Shown here piece by piece: positions 54,868 through 64,000 of a DNA stretch of 64,000 nt; the first letter of the stretch is position 1, and every line of letters begins with the position of its first letter. This stretch comes from Chryseobacterium sp. MFBS3-17 (lineage in GTDB: Bacteria; Bacteroidota; Bacteroidia; Flavobacteriales; Weeksellaceae). The position numbers were made by a program, and so were the translations under genes. Below the pieces are notes generated by a model. It was not told where the DNA came from and made no database searches. It worked only from the letters and a program-made list of their open reading frames with translations. The stretch lies in assembly GCF_020687745.1 (NCBI RefSeq), contig NZ_JAJEWK010000010.1, positions 124,001-188,000 of the forward strand, written 5' to 3'.

Positions 54868-54892
54868 AAAATTCCTTCGGGAATTTTTTTTT
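54868..54892 (+). terminator. Hairpin between tRNA-Pro and tRNA-Arg
   Basis: Stem AAAATTCC / GGAATTTT with a TTCG loop followed by T. It could end part of the transcripts before tRNA-Arg. Confidence 0.7.
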
Positions 54893-54962
54893 TCGGCAAA
54901 TCTTCGGAAATTTTTCTGAGCACCGCCGGAAAACACCGCTCAACAGTTCCAGAATTGCAAAT

Positions 54963-55036
54963 GGGTGCGTAGCTCAGCTGGATAGAGCATCTGCCTTCTA
55001 AGCAGACGGTCCCAGGTTCGAATCCTGGCGCGCTCA
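54963..55036 (+). tRNA. tRNA-Arg (anticodon TCT)
   Basis: 74 bases; acceptor GGGTGCG / CGCGCTC with one G-T pair, D arm GCTCAGCTGGATAGAGC, anticodon loop CTTCTAA with TCT, T arm CCAGGTTCGAATCCTGG. Discriminator A. Confidence 0.94.
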
Positions 55037-55038
55037 CT

Positions 55039-55067
55039 AAACCTCGCAGATTTGCGGGGTTTTTTTG
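55039..55067 (+). terminator. Terminator of the tRNA cluster
   Basis: Stem CCTCGCA / TGCGGGG with a four-base loop, followed by seven T, directly after tRNA-Arg. Confidence 0.85.
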
Positions 55068-55129
55068 TGCCCGGATGTTAAAAGGAGCATTATTTGCTGC
55101 AAATAAAATCAACATTAGATCCTTGAGTT

Positions 55130-55420
55130 ATGGCTAATGACAATTATTCAAAAATAGAAAAACTGGAGGCATTGAAAAAACAGGGACAAATTTCGGAGGA
55201 AGAGTTTCAGCAGCGTAAAGCCAAAATTCTGGGCTACGAACCCCTGAACCTGAAAGCCCAGTCGCGCCGCGGACAAAATAAAGGTTGTGCCCGCACCATT
55301 GCCCTGCTCATCATTGCAGTCATCGTATTTTATTTTGCAGTCCTGAAGTGTGGCGCTGATGGCGAAAAACCCAGAGAAGAAACCGAAACAACCATTGGAA
55401 TGCTTGCCGCACAACCATAA
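55130..55420 (+). CDS. Small membrane protein with SHOCT-like domain
   Basis: 96 residues. The N-terminus IEKLEALKKQGQISEEEFQQRKAKIL matches the SHOCT pattern (a short, usually terminal, oligomerisation-type motif). A basic linker precedes one helix (about 55-72), and a short acidic tail follows. Role unknown. It lies four bases before the glycosyltransferase gene, so the pair are transcribed together. Confidence 0.75.
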   Translation: MANDNYSKIEKLEALKKQGQISEEEFQQRKAKILGYEPLNLKAQSRRGQNKGCARTIALLIIAVIVFYFAVLKCGADGEKPREETETTIGMLAAQP

Positions 55421-55423
55421 TTC

Positions 55424-56638
55424 ATGAAAAAATTAGCCATCATAGGAACGGTATTTCCGGAACCAAACTCTACCGCTGCAGGAAGCCGCATGCTGCAGCT
55501 CATTGGCCTCTTTCATTTACTAAATTATGAAATTTCCTTTCTGTCTACTGCCGAAAAAACCGGTTTCAGCGCTGATCTGAGCAACTGGCAGGTCCACTCA
55601 CAGCAAATTATCCTGAACCACAGTTCTTTTGATGAATATATCTCGCAATTACAGCCGGATGTGGTGCTTTTTGACCGGTTCATGACCGAAGAACAGTTCG
55701 GGTGGCGTGTGGCAGAACAGTGCCCAAACGCCCTGCGCATCTTGGATACAGAAGATCTTCATTTCCTGAGAAAAGCCAGAGAAACCGCCTTTAAACAAAA
55801 CCGGAAACCGGAAGAATCTGACCTGCACAACGATACTTTCAAGCGCGAAATGGCCGCCATCTTGCGCTCCGATCTATCACTGATTATTTCTGAATATGAA
55901 TACCAACTCTTGACCGATACTTTTCAGACCGATGAAAGCCTCCTCCTCTACCTGCCTCTTTTCAGTGAACCCAACCTTCCGTTCACAGAATTCAGTGAAA
56001 GGAAAAACTTCATCAGCATCGGCAATTTCCTGCACGAACCCAACTGGCACACGGTTTTGAAGATCAAAAAGTTATGGCCCGATATCAAATCTCATATTCC
56101 GGAAGCTGAAATACATATTTATGGTGCTTACGCGTCTCAGAAAGCATTCCAGCTGCACCATGAAAAAGATGGCTTTCTGGTGAAAGGCCGTGCTGAAAGC
56201 GTACCTGTTGTTTTTGAACAGGCCAGAGTATTGCTGGCACCCATTCCTTTCGGAGCAGGAATTAAGGGCAAACTCCTCAACGCCATGGAACATGGCCTGC
56301 CCAGCGTGACCTCCTCCACAGGTGCAGAAGGCATGCACGGAGACCTCCCGTGGAACGGCTTCATATGCGATTCGGACAAGGATTTTATTGAAAAGGCAAT
56401 CGCACTATATTCCAGTGAAACCCTCTGGAATAACGCACAGCAGAACGGGATTACCCTCATTAAAAACAGGTTTACAAAGGAAGCGTTTACCGCAACGTTT
56501 GCAAACCGGATAAGTGACAATCAAAACTCACTGACAGACCACCGCCGGCGGAATTTCCTGGGTCAAATCCTGCAGCATCATACGGTACAAAGCACCAAAT
56601 ACCTCAGCAAATGGATTGAGGAAAAAAATAAAAAATAA
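55424..56638 (+). CDS. Glycosyltransferase, GT4-like
   Basis: 404 residues of GT-B form. The N-terminal domain begins LAIIGTVFPEPNSTAAGSRML; the C-terminal half has KNFISIGNFLHEPNWHTVLKI and the donor-site region APIPFGAGIKGKLLNAMEHGLP, which matches the usual family-4 site (E.x(7).E-like). A C-terminal tail of about 30 basic residues follows. It probably adds a sugar in surface polysaccharide or glycolipid synthesis. It converges with prmA. Confidence 0.85.
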   Translation: MKKLAIIGTVFPEPNSTAAGSRMLQLIGLFHLLNYEISFLSTAEKTGFSADLSNWQVHSQQIILNHSSFDEYISQLQPDVVLFDRFMTEEQFGWRVAEQCPNALRILDTEDLHFLRKARETAFKQNRKPEESDLHNDTFKREMAAILRSDLSLIISEYEYQLLTDTFQTDESLLLYLPLFSEPNLPFTEFSERKNFISIGNFLHEPNWHTVLKIKKLWPDIKSHIPEAEIHIYGAYASQKAFQLHHEKDGFLVKGRAESVPVVFEQARVLLAPIPFGAGIKGKLLNAMEHGLPSVTSSTGAEGMHGDLPWNGFICDSDKDFIEKAIALYSSETLWNNAQQNGITLIKNRFTKEAFTATFANRISDNQNSLTDHRRRNFLGQILQHHTVQSTKYLSKWIEEKNKK

Positions 56639-56664
56639 AATTGTATTGTATTTGTATTGCAGAG

Positions 56665-57501
56665 CTACGATACCGGTTTTTGCAACAGCAAGGACATCCA
56701 CTCCTCGCGCTGCTGCCGGTTCTGCAGGACAAGCCCCTGCTCAGTGCAGACTTCCATAATATCGGCTTCATCAAAAAAGCACAATCCGGAAAGCAGCAGC
56801 AGACCTCCTTCATTCAGTACAGCAACATAGGCCGGAATATCTGAAATGAGAATATTCCGGTTGATATTCGCCAGAATAATGTCAAAATTCTCTGCGCCCA
56901 GATGCTCTGCAGTACCCTGTGAAATTTCCAGCTCTACATTATTCCGGCGGGCATTTTCAATGGAGTTTTCTACCGACCATTCATCAATGTCAATAGCCAC
57001 CGTTTTTCCCGCACCTTGCTGTTTGGCAAAAATAGCCAGCACGGAGGTACCACAGCCCATATCCAGCACTGTTTTTTCTGCAAAATCCATCTCCAGCATC
57101 TGCTGAATCATCAGATGTGTGGTAGGATGATGTCCGGTCCCGAATGACATTTTGGGCTGGATTACAATTTCATGAAGTTGCGGATTGGGAGCGTGAAACT
57201 CGGCGCGGATCAGCACTTTACCGGCCACATGAATCGGGTCAAAATTCTTTTCCCATTCTTCATTCCAGTTGATATTGGGCATTTCCTGAAAGGTATAGGA
57301 AATTTTCACTTCATCATTATTCAGCACTGAAACCGATGAAAGTTCATTTTCATCAAAAACATCCTTCGGAATATAGCCTAAAATACCGTGAAGTTCTTCG
57401 GTAAAACTATCAAAACCAATCTCAATCAGTTCGGCCATCAAAATTTCGTTCCACGGCTGCAGAGGTTCTATGCTAAAGTTAAATTCCAGATAATTTTGCA
57501 T
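56665..57501 (-). CDS. prmA: Ribosomal protein L11 methyltransferase
   Basis: 278 residues from ATG 57501. The alternative ATG at 57519 overlaps the promoter. An N-terminal recognition domain precedes the SAM-dependent methyltransferase: PKMSFGTGHHPTTHLM, VLDMGCGTSVLAIFA and the NPPY-like NINRNIL. It methylates several lysines and the N-terminus of ribosomal protein L11. Confidence 0.93.
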   Translation of the reverse strand: MQNYLEFNFSIEPLQPWNEILMAELIEIGFDSFTEELHGILGYIPKDVFDENELSSVSVLNNDEVKISYTFQEMPNINWNEEWEKNFDPIHVAGKVLIRAEFHAPNPQLHEIVIQPKMSFGTGHHPTTHLMIQQMLEMDFAEKTVLDMGCGTSVLAIFAKQQGAGKTVAIDIDEWSVENSIENARRNNVELEISQGTAEHLGAENFDIILANINRNILISDIPAYVAVLNEGGLLLLSGLCFFDEADIMEVCTEQGLVLQNRQQREEWMSLLLQKPVS

Positions 57502-57516
57502 GATGAAATATTTTTG

Positions 57517-57524
57517 CAAAAGTA
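57517..57524 (-). promoter_or_regulatory. Predicted prmA promoter
   Basis: Minus-strand TACTTTTG ends 15 bases before the ATG at 57501, which rules out the upstream ATG at 57519. Confidence 0.5.
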
Positions 57525-57593
57525 CATTTATTAAGATTGACCGCCAAGTTCCCGTAAATTTTCATAATCCTTCTTCCCTCTTTCCAAAATGAT

Positions 57594-57601
57594 TATTTTT
57601 G
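57594..57601 (+). promoter_or_regulatory. Predicted ligA promoter
   Basis: TATTTTTG ends 16 bases before the ATG at 57618, giving a leader of about 13 bases. Confidence 0.5.
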
Positions 57602-57611
57602 CTCTAAATAA

Positions 57612-59627
<2,016 letters not shown>

Positions 59628-59789
59628 GAAATTGTGCGGGGCAGACAACTTTCAGGGTGTTTTTTAATGTATGCTGATGGCGGATTGCGGAACGGGCTGA
59701 ACCCGCCAATAATTCTTAAATCACGTTAAGTTTGGTTAAACTTATGCAGCTGAATCTCAAAGTTTGATACTTTTAACAAAAAATAATCC

Positions 59790-60581
59790 GTGAGAACATC
59801 ATTTATCCTTTTGCTGTGCCTGTTTTTTACAGTGTACAGTCAGGCTCAGACCGCTTCCGGTACCGTGCATTCCGAATTTGGGAATGTCATGCCCGGTGTC
59901 ATGGTCATCAACATGAAGACCCTGGAAAAAGTACTGACCAATAGCGCAGGAAACTTCAGCATCCCGGCTGCCCCATCAGACGAACTGCGGTTTCTGCGCG
60001 AGGGATATGACCGGCAGTCTGTGATTGTTTCTGATGCAAATGCATCATCCATTGAAATCATCATGAACAAGACCCCTTATCTGATTCCCGAGGTGGAAAT
60101 CGCTTTTACCCCCACAGGAATCCTGGAAAAAGATGTAAAAGCACTGGCCCAACCGCAGAAAACAGAAGATTTGAACAAAGATATGCGGATATACGCCCGG
60201 ACCTCACCTACCACAATGGCACCCAGTCTGCGCACACCCTCCGCCTTTGCACTCCCAGATTTCAGTGCCGGACAGGTAGATGTGATTAAACTGGGAATGG
60301 CAGCTGCAGGACTGATTGCCAAAGCAACTAAAAAACCACTCACCACAGCCAATTATGCGGAAACCCAGGAATTTTACCGTCGCATTAAATCTACCATGGA
60401 CCTCAGTTTTTACACCAGCCAGGGTTGGGACGAGGAAGAAATAGACCGTTTTCTGGTATATGCGGATCAGACCCGGCAACTGGCCAGGAGATTTCGCAGG
60501 GAATTTGACGCCGGCCAGATTTCTTCTGAAATGAAAATGGCCTATATAGAATATATTAAAACCCATAAAATTAAATCATAA
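59790..60581 (+). CDS. Secreted protein with carboxypeptidase-regulatory-like domain
   Basis: 263 residues from GTG 59790. The signal peptide (about 1-19, ending SQAQ) is followed by a beta-sandwich domain of the CarboxypepD_reg type (GTVHSEFGNVMPGVMVINMKTLEKVLTNSAGNFSI), about 20-100. The C-terminal half is helical and charged with no recognised family. The same architecture occurs in Bacteroidota envelope proteins of unknown function. It probably acts in the periplasm or at the outer membrane. Confidence 0.8.
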   Translation: MRTSFILLLCLFFTVYSQAQTASGTVHSEFGNVMPGVMVINMKTLEKVLTNSAGNFSIPAAPSDELRFLREGYDRQSVIVSDANASSIEIIMNKTPYLIPEVEIAFTPTGILEKDVKALAQPQKTEDLNKDMRIYARTSPTTMAPSLRTPSAFALPDFSAGQVDVIKLGMAAAGLIAKATKKPLTTANYAETQEFYRRIKSTMDLSFYTSQGWDEEEIDRFLVYADQTRQLARRFRREFDAGQISSEMKMAYIEYIKTHKIKS

Positions 60582-60666
60582 GACCTGTATTTTGCAGAAA
60601 TATCCGTACTTTTAGGCAAATTTTTAAGAAAATCAACGATTTTGAAAATCAGTCTAATAACAACTT

Positions 60667-62811
60667 ATGATTAACAGAAGAAAAATATGGCTGGCGGCGG
60701 TTTTGATTCCTGCTGCTATGGCATTCGGGCAACAGTACGGGGGAATGTGGATTCCTACCGAGCTGAATGAAAAGGAAATGAAAGAAATGGGGATGAAAAT
60801 TTCTGCAAAGCAGATTTTTGACCCTTCCAAACCCAGCATCAAAGATGCCGTAGTTCAGTTTAACGGCGGGTGCACCGCAGAAATCATCTCACCACAGGGA
60901 CTGTTGCTTACCAATCACCACTGTGGCTACGGACAGATTCAGAAGCACTCTTCTGTGCAGAATGATTACCTGAGCGAGGGATTCTGGGCGCAGAATACCA
61001 AAGGTGAACTGCCGAATCCGGGCGTTACCGTGGACTTCATTGCAGACATAAAAGAAGTGACCAAAGACGTGCTGGCCGGAACCCAGAACCAGGACGATGC
61101 CGCGGCACAAAACCTCATCGACAGAAATATAGAAACCGTAAAACAGGGATTCAAACTGGAGCCCTGGCAGAAAGTGGTCATCAAACCCGCCTATTACGGA
61201 AATAAATATTATGCCTACGTCATAGAAACCTATAAAGATGTACGTCTGGTAGGTGCACCTCCAAGTTCCATAGGAAAATTCGGTTCGGATACCGATAACT
61301 GGGTTTGGCCCAGACATACCGGCGACTTTGCCATGTTCAGAATCTATGCAGATAAAAACAATAAACCGGCAGAATATTCCGAAGACAACGTTCCTTACAA
61401 ACCAAAATATTTCCTTCCGGTATCCATAAAAGACAAGCAGGAAGACGATTTCACGTTCGTGTTCGGATTCCCGGGCAGAACAACCGAATACCTGCCTGCC
61501 ATTGCCGTGGAAAAGGTCATGAACGAAACAGATCCCGCTATGATTTCCGTACGTGAAGTTGCCCTGAAAACTTTGGACGAAAAAATGCGTGCAGATAATG
61601 AAACCCGCATTAAATATGCTTCCAAGTTCGCTTCTATAGCCAATTACTGGAAGAAATGGATCGGAGAAGTAGAAGGTCTGAAAAAATCTGATGCCGTGGG
61701 TAAGAAGCAGCAATATGAACAGATGCTGATTTCCAAAAACTCCCAGATTAAACCTACCATCGACGGCCTGAACCGGCTGTATACAGAACAAGGACCGTAT
61801 GCGCTGAACAGAGCGTACTACACGGAAACTGTGAGAAATGCAGAGACTTTGACCCTGGCAAATCTGTTTACCAACTACATACAGTCTTATGAAGCCGGAA
61901 AAATAGACTCCAAAACCCTGGAAAGTCTGAAATCACGCCTGTCCGGATTCTATATGAACTATGATGCAGTGCTGGATGCAAAGGTAACGGCACAATTGAT
62001 AGCCCTGTATGCAGACAAAACTGCTCCTCAGTTTCTGCCTAAAGGCTGGGAACAATATCAGGATGAAGCCAAAAACATCGCACTGATTGAAAACATGTCC
62101 AAAAACTCAGTCATTACAGGAAGAGCAGCACTGAAAGGCGCTACCGTGTACAGTGATATTGATAAGGTTTTTGAAGATCAGAATGCACTGGTTAAAAATC
62201 TGAAGAAAGATCCGCTGATGAAGCTGTTTTCTGAGTTGAGAGAAACGTACATCCGTACCACAGACGGAAAGGTGAATGCGCTGCAGTCTGAGATTGATGC
62301 GCTGCAGAAAAAATACATGGCTCAGCAAATGGAAACCGATAAGGACAGAAAATTCTTCCCGGATGCCAACTCTACCCTGCGGGTGACCTACGGTAAAGTA
62401 AAAGGTTCCAACCCCAGAGATGCGGTATATTATGGCTACCAGACGCACGTAGCGGGTATTATGGAAAAATATGTTCCCGGAGATTATGAATTTGATGTAC
62501 CCAGAAAGCTGATTGATCTGTACAATAATAAAGATTTCGGAATTTATAAAGACAAAACCGGCGATGTTCCTGTAAACTTCACGGCAACCAATCACACCAC
62601 AGGCGGAAACTCCGGAAGCCCGGCGCTGGACGCTCATGGAAACCTGATTGGTCTGAACTTCGACCGTCAGTGGGAAGGCACCATGAGTGACATTAACTTT
62701 GACCCGCGTTTCAGCCGGAACATTATGGTAGATACGAAGTATATTCTGTTTATCATCGATAAATATGCGGATGCCAAATGGCTGCTGAACGAAATGAAGA
62801 TCGTAAAGTAG
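60667..62811 (+). CDS. S46 family dipeptidyl-peptidase, Asp/Glu-specific (DPP11-like)
   Basis: 714 residues with a signal peptide (about 1-21). The serine protease triad is represented by H85 in TNHHCGYG, an Asp in the NWVWPRHTGDF region, and S649 in TGGNSGSPALD. Position 18 after the catalytic Ser (R667, in FDRQW) is Arg; in P. gingivalis the matching residue is Arg in DPP11 (acidic preference) and Gly in DPP7. The protein should release dipeptides with Asp or Glu from peptides in the periplasm, for nutrition. Terminator at 62832. Confidence 0.9.
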   Translation: MINRRKIWLAAVLIPAAMAFGQQYGGMWIPTELNEKEMKEMGMKISAKQIFDPSKPSIKDAVVQFNGGCTAEIISPQGLLLTNHHCGYGQIQKHSSVQNDYLSEGFWAQNTKGELPNPGVTVDFIADIKEVTKDVLAGTQNQDDAAAQNLIDRNIETVKQGFKLEPWQKVVIKPAYYGNKYYAYVIETYKDVRLVGAPPSSIGKFGSDTDNWVWPRHTGDFAMFRIYADKNNKPAEYSEDNVPYKPKYFLPVSIKDKQEDDFTFVFGFPGRTTEYLPAIAVEKVMNETDPAMISVREVALKTLDEKMRADNETRIKYASKFASIANYWKKWIGEVEGLKKSDAVGKKQQYEQMLISKNSQIKPTIDGLNRLYTEQGPYALNRAYYTETVRNAETLTLANLFTNYIQSYEAGKIDSKTLESLKSRLSGFYMNYDAVLDAKVTAQLIALYADKTAPQFLPKGWEQYQDEAKNIALIENMSKNSVITGRAALKGATVYSDIDKVFEDQNALVKNLKKDPLMKLFSELRETYIRTTDGKVNALQSEIDALQKKYMAQQMETDKDRKFFPDANSTLRVTYGKVKGSNPRDAVYYGYQTHVAGIMEKYVPGDYEFDVPRKLIDLYNNKDFGIYKDKTGDVPVNFTATNHTTGGNSGSPALDAHGNLIGLNFDRQWEGTMSDINFDPRFSRNIMVDTKYILFIIDKYADAKWLLNEMKIVK

Positions 62812-62831
62812 TCGCAATCGACCTTGATATA

Positions 62832-62860
62832 AAATCCTGCCAATGTGCAGGATTTTTTTT
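62832..62860 (+). terminator. Terminator of the S46 peptidase gene
   Basis: Stem AAATCCTGC / GCAGGATTT with a six-base loop, then T. Confidence 0.85.
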
Positions 62861-62924
62861 GCAAACATTTCAAATGTTTAAAAATTTCCGTACTTTTAAA
62901 ATCAGTCATTTCGCATCAAATTAA

Positions 62925-63422
62925 TTGGACGCTGTTTACATAAAGCCATCTGTAAAAATTCTGGTACGCACTTATCTGAAAGCATACCTCCTGTTCTCGC
63001 CACTGATTTTTCTGATGATATTTTTACCGGACGGACGGCAGACAATGGGCGTTTTGCTACTATTATACTACTTGCCGGTAACCGCACTTTTTTTGTGGGA
63101 ACTGATTCAGAATGACAAAAAAATAATCCTGGAGCTCCATGATGAAGGCCTGCAGATTATGGCCAAAGACCGTTACCGCTGGGAGGAAATTCAGGAACTG
63201 CGTCTGGTAGAAAAGCGCATCCGGACCCGCACCGCCCGCCGCGGAACACAGGTCACCGTAAAAACACTTCTGCGCATAAATGGTCACGATTACGATTTCA
63301 ACCACCGGTGTCTGCAGTTCTCTCCCGAAAACCTGATGGAAATTATTTCCATGTACCTGAACAGAACACCTGCTGGAAGAATAGAACACGGAAACGAAAA
63401 TTCAGATTCCCATGAACACTAA
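62925..63422 (+). CDS. Unidentified membrane protein
   Basis: 165 residues from TTG 62925; the next possible start lies inside a membrane helix, so TTG is preferred. Two helices (about 18-37 and 42-60) are followed by a charged cytosolic domain resembling a PH or YcxB-like fold (IILELHDEGLQIMAKDRYRWEEIQEL). The short C-terminal tail overlaps the following lipoprotein gene by 11 bases. No function can be assigned. Confidence 0.7.
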   Translation: MDAVYIKPSVKILVRTYLKAYLLFSPLIFLMIFLPDGRQTMGVLLLLYYLPVTALFLWELIQNDKKIILELHDEGLQIMAKDRYRWEEIQELRLVEKRIRTRTARRGTQVTVKTLLRINGHDYDFNHRCLQFSPENLMEIISMYLNRTPAGRIEHGNENSDSHEH

Positions 63423-63882
63423 AGGTTTTAGTATTATGGTCTTTATTCTGCTGCTGGGTTGCTCTCAGAAGGAAACTTCTCCCGCGCCGGAGTCACCGGT
63501 GTTCACCCGAAGCTGGAAGGTGGAACGCTATCCGTATTCCAACGCGATGCTTACGATTTCACCCGATTACCGGTTTACTTATTATGAAACCGGCCATACC
63601 TCGGAAAGTTTTTCAGGGGGAATTTGGAAGCAGACAGATGACACCCTTATTTTAACATCCACCAGACCGGCTGAATGCCTTATTGTAGATGATTTTGCAT
63701 TGAAAGACAACATCTCACCGGATTCCCTGAAAACCACCATAAAAGATTGTGTGCCTGCTGTAAGCACCTCATTTTTCACTGATTTCAGAAGTTACCGGTT
63801 CATCATCCGGGGCGATTCACTTATTTTTCTGGACCTCAATCCGGAATACCAAAGGATGTACGGCAACTATAAAATTTACTGA
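63412..63882 (+). CDS. Unidentified lipoprotein
   Basis: 156 residues. Lipobox LLLGC at residue 17 after a short hydrophobic stretch; the mature part (SWKVERYPYSNAMLTISPDYRFTYYETGH) resembles small lipocalin-like domains, though this is a loose comparison. Start overlaps the preceding gene by 11 bases, so translation is coupled. Confidence 0.72.
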   Translation: MNTKGFSIMVFILLLGCSQKETSPAPESPVFTRSWKVERYPYSNAMLTISPDYRFTYYETGHTSESFSGGIWKQTDDTLILTSTRPAECLIVDDFALKDNISPDSLKTTIKDCVPAVSTSFFTDFRSYRFIIRGDSLIFLDLNPEYQRMYGNYKIY

Positions 63883-63951
63883 AGCGGAGTGTACTGACGT
63901 CCTGCTTTGCATTTTTAAGCGGCTTAGGTCCGGAAATCGCCGGTGAAACCC

Positions 63952-63959
63952 TATCTTTG
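63952..63959 (+). promoter_or_regulatory. Predicted promoter of the last gene, probably leaderless
   Basis: TATCTTTG ends exactly four bases before the ATG at 63964. Confidence 0.45.
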
Positions 63960-63963
63960 ACTC

Positions 63964-64000
63964 ATGAATTTCAGGCAACGGATTATGCGAAATATGGCAT
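63964..64000 (+). CDS. Start of an unidentified gene (runs off the window)
   Basis: Twelve codons, MNFRQRIMRNMA, follow a -7 promoter element at exactly four bases. The frame is open to the window edge. Too little is present to name it. Confidence 0.4.
   Translation, partial: MNFRQRIMRNMA

Noticed and set aside
59768-62895. TACTTTTA ahead of 59790, 60667 and 62925 as a variant -7 box
   Set aside because: The last base differs from the consensus and no -33 box stands at the right distance; in AT-rich leaders such hits occur by chance.

Overview
The window looks like chromosome from a member of the Bacteroidota, most likely a Chryseobacterium-like flavobacterium (family Weeksellaceae). Supporting signs are promoters built on the Bacteroidota -7 element TAnnTTTG, a near absence of Shine-Dalgarno sites, a secreted nuclease with a type IX secretion (T9SS) sorting tail, an S46 dipeptidyl-peptidase, a short NuoG inside a complete 14-gene nuo operon, and families typical of the group (DUF6132, DUF349, short AroE). 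The lineage call is inference; no rRNA gene is present.

Layout. 1-2500: end of an unidentified gene, gpsA and an M23 peptidase. 2688-13219: an AT-rich genomic island inserted in a tRNA-Met(CAT) gene and bounded by a 45-bp direct repeat. It holds a decayed integration module (a gene with two in-frame stops and a truncated tyrosine recombinase), then a defence cargo: a fused nuclease/N6-adenine methylase (type IIG-like), a DUF2971 protein, and a McrB/McrC pair whose McrB carries about 535 unidentified residues ahead of the AAA+ motor. 13325-24668: core genes (mce, rbfA, LolC/E-like permease, T9SS endonuclease, aroE, a DUF349 protein, ribD, a YigZ-family protein, a membrane zinc peptidase, an acetyltransferase-like protein). 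24862-38102: nuoABCDEFGHIJKLMN, all on the plus strand, with its own promoter and terminator. 38200-41806: a CRP/FNR regulator with DUF6132 and thioredoxin genes, a large terminator-like hairpin, aldehyde dehydrogenase, a Flavo-1-like structured RNA and DUF779. 41906-46676 (minus): a frameshifted FUSC-type permease gene, mazG, a ribB with a degenerate second domain, and a lipoprotein alpha-amylase. 46811-57501: a flippase with a short upstream ORF, a four-gene minus-strand set (aspA, GT2 glycosyltransferase, amidohydrolase, glycosyltransferase-like), a peptidoglycan amidase, a Ser/Pro/Arg tRNA cluster, a GT4-like glycosyltransferase and prmA. 57618-64000: ligA, a carboxypeptidase-regulatory-like secreted protein, an Arg-type (DPP11-like) S46 peptidase, two small envelope proteins and the start of another gene.

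The points most worth following are the tRNA-borne restriction island with its unusual McrB N-terminus and partly eroded integration machinery, and four genes in which TAnnTTTG lies exactly four bases before the ATG, implying leaderless mRNAs. Most other genes are ordinary housekeeping or envelope genes.
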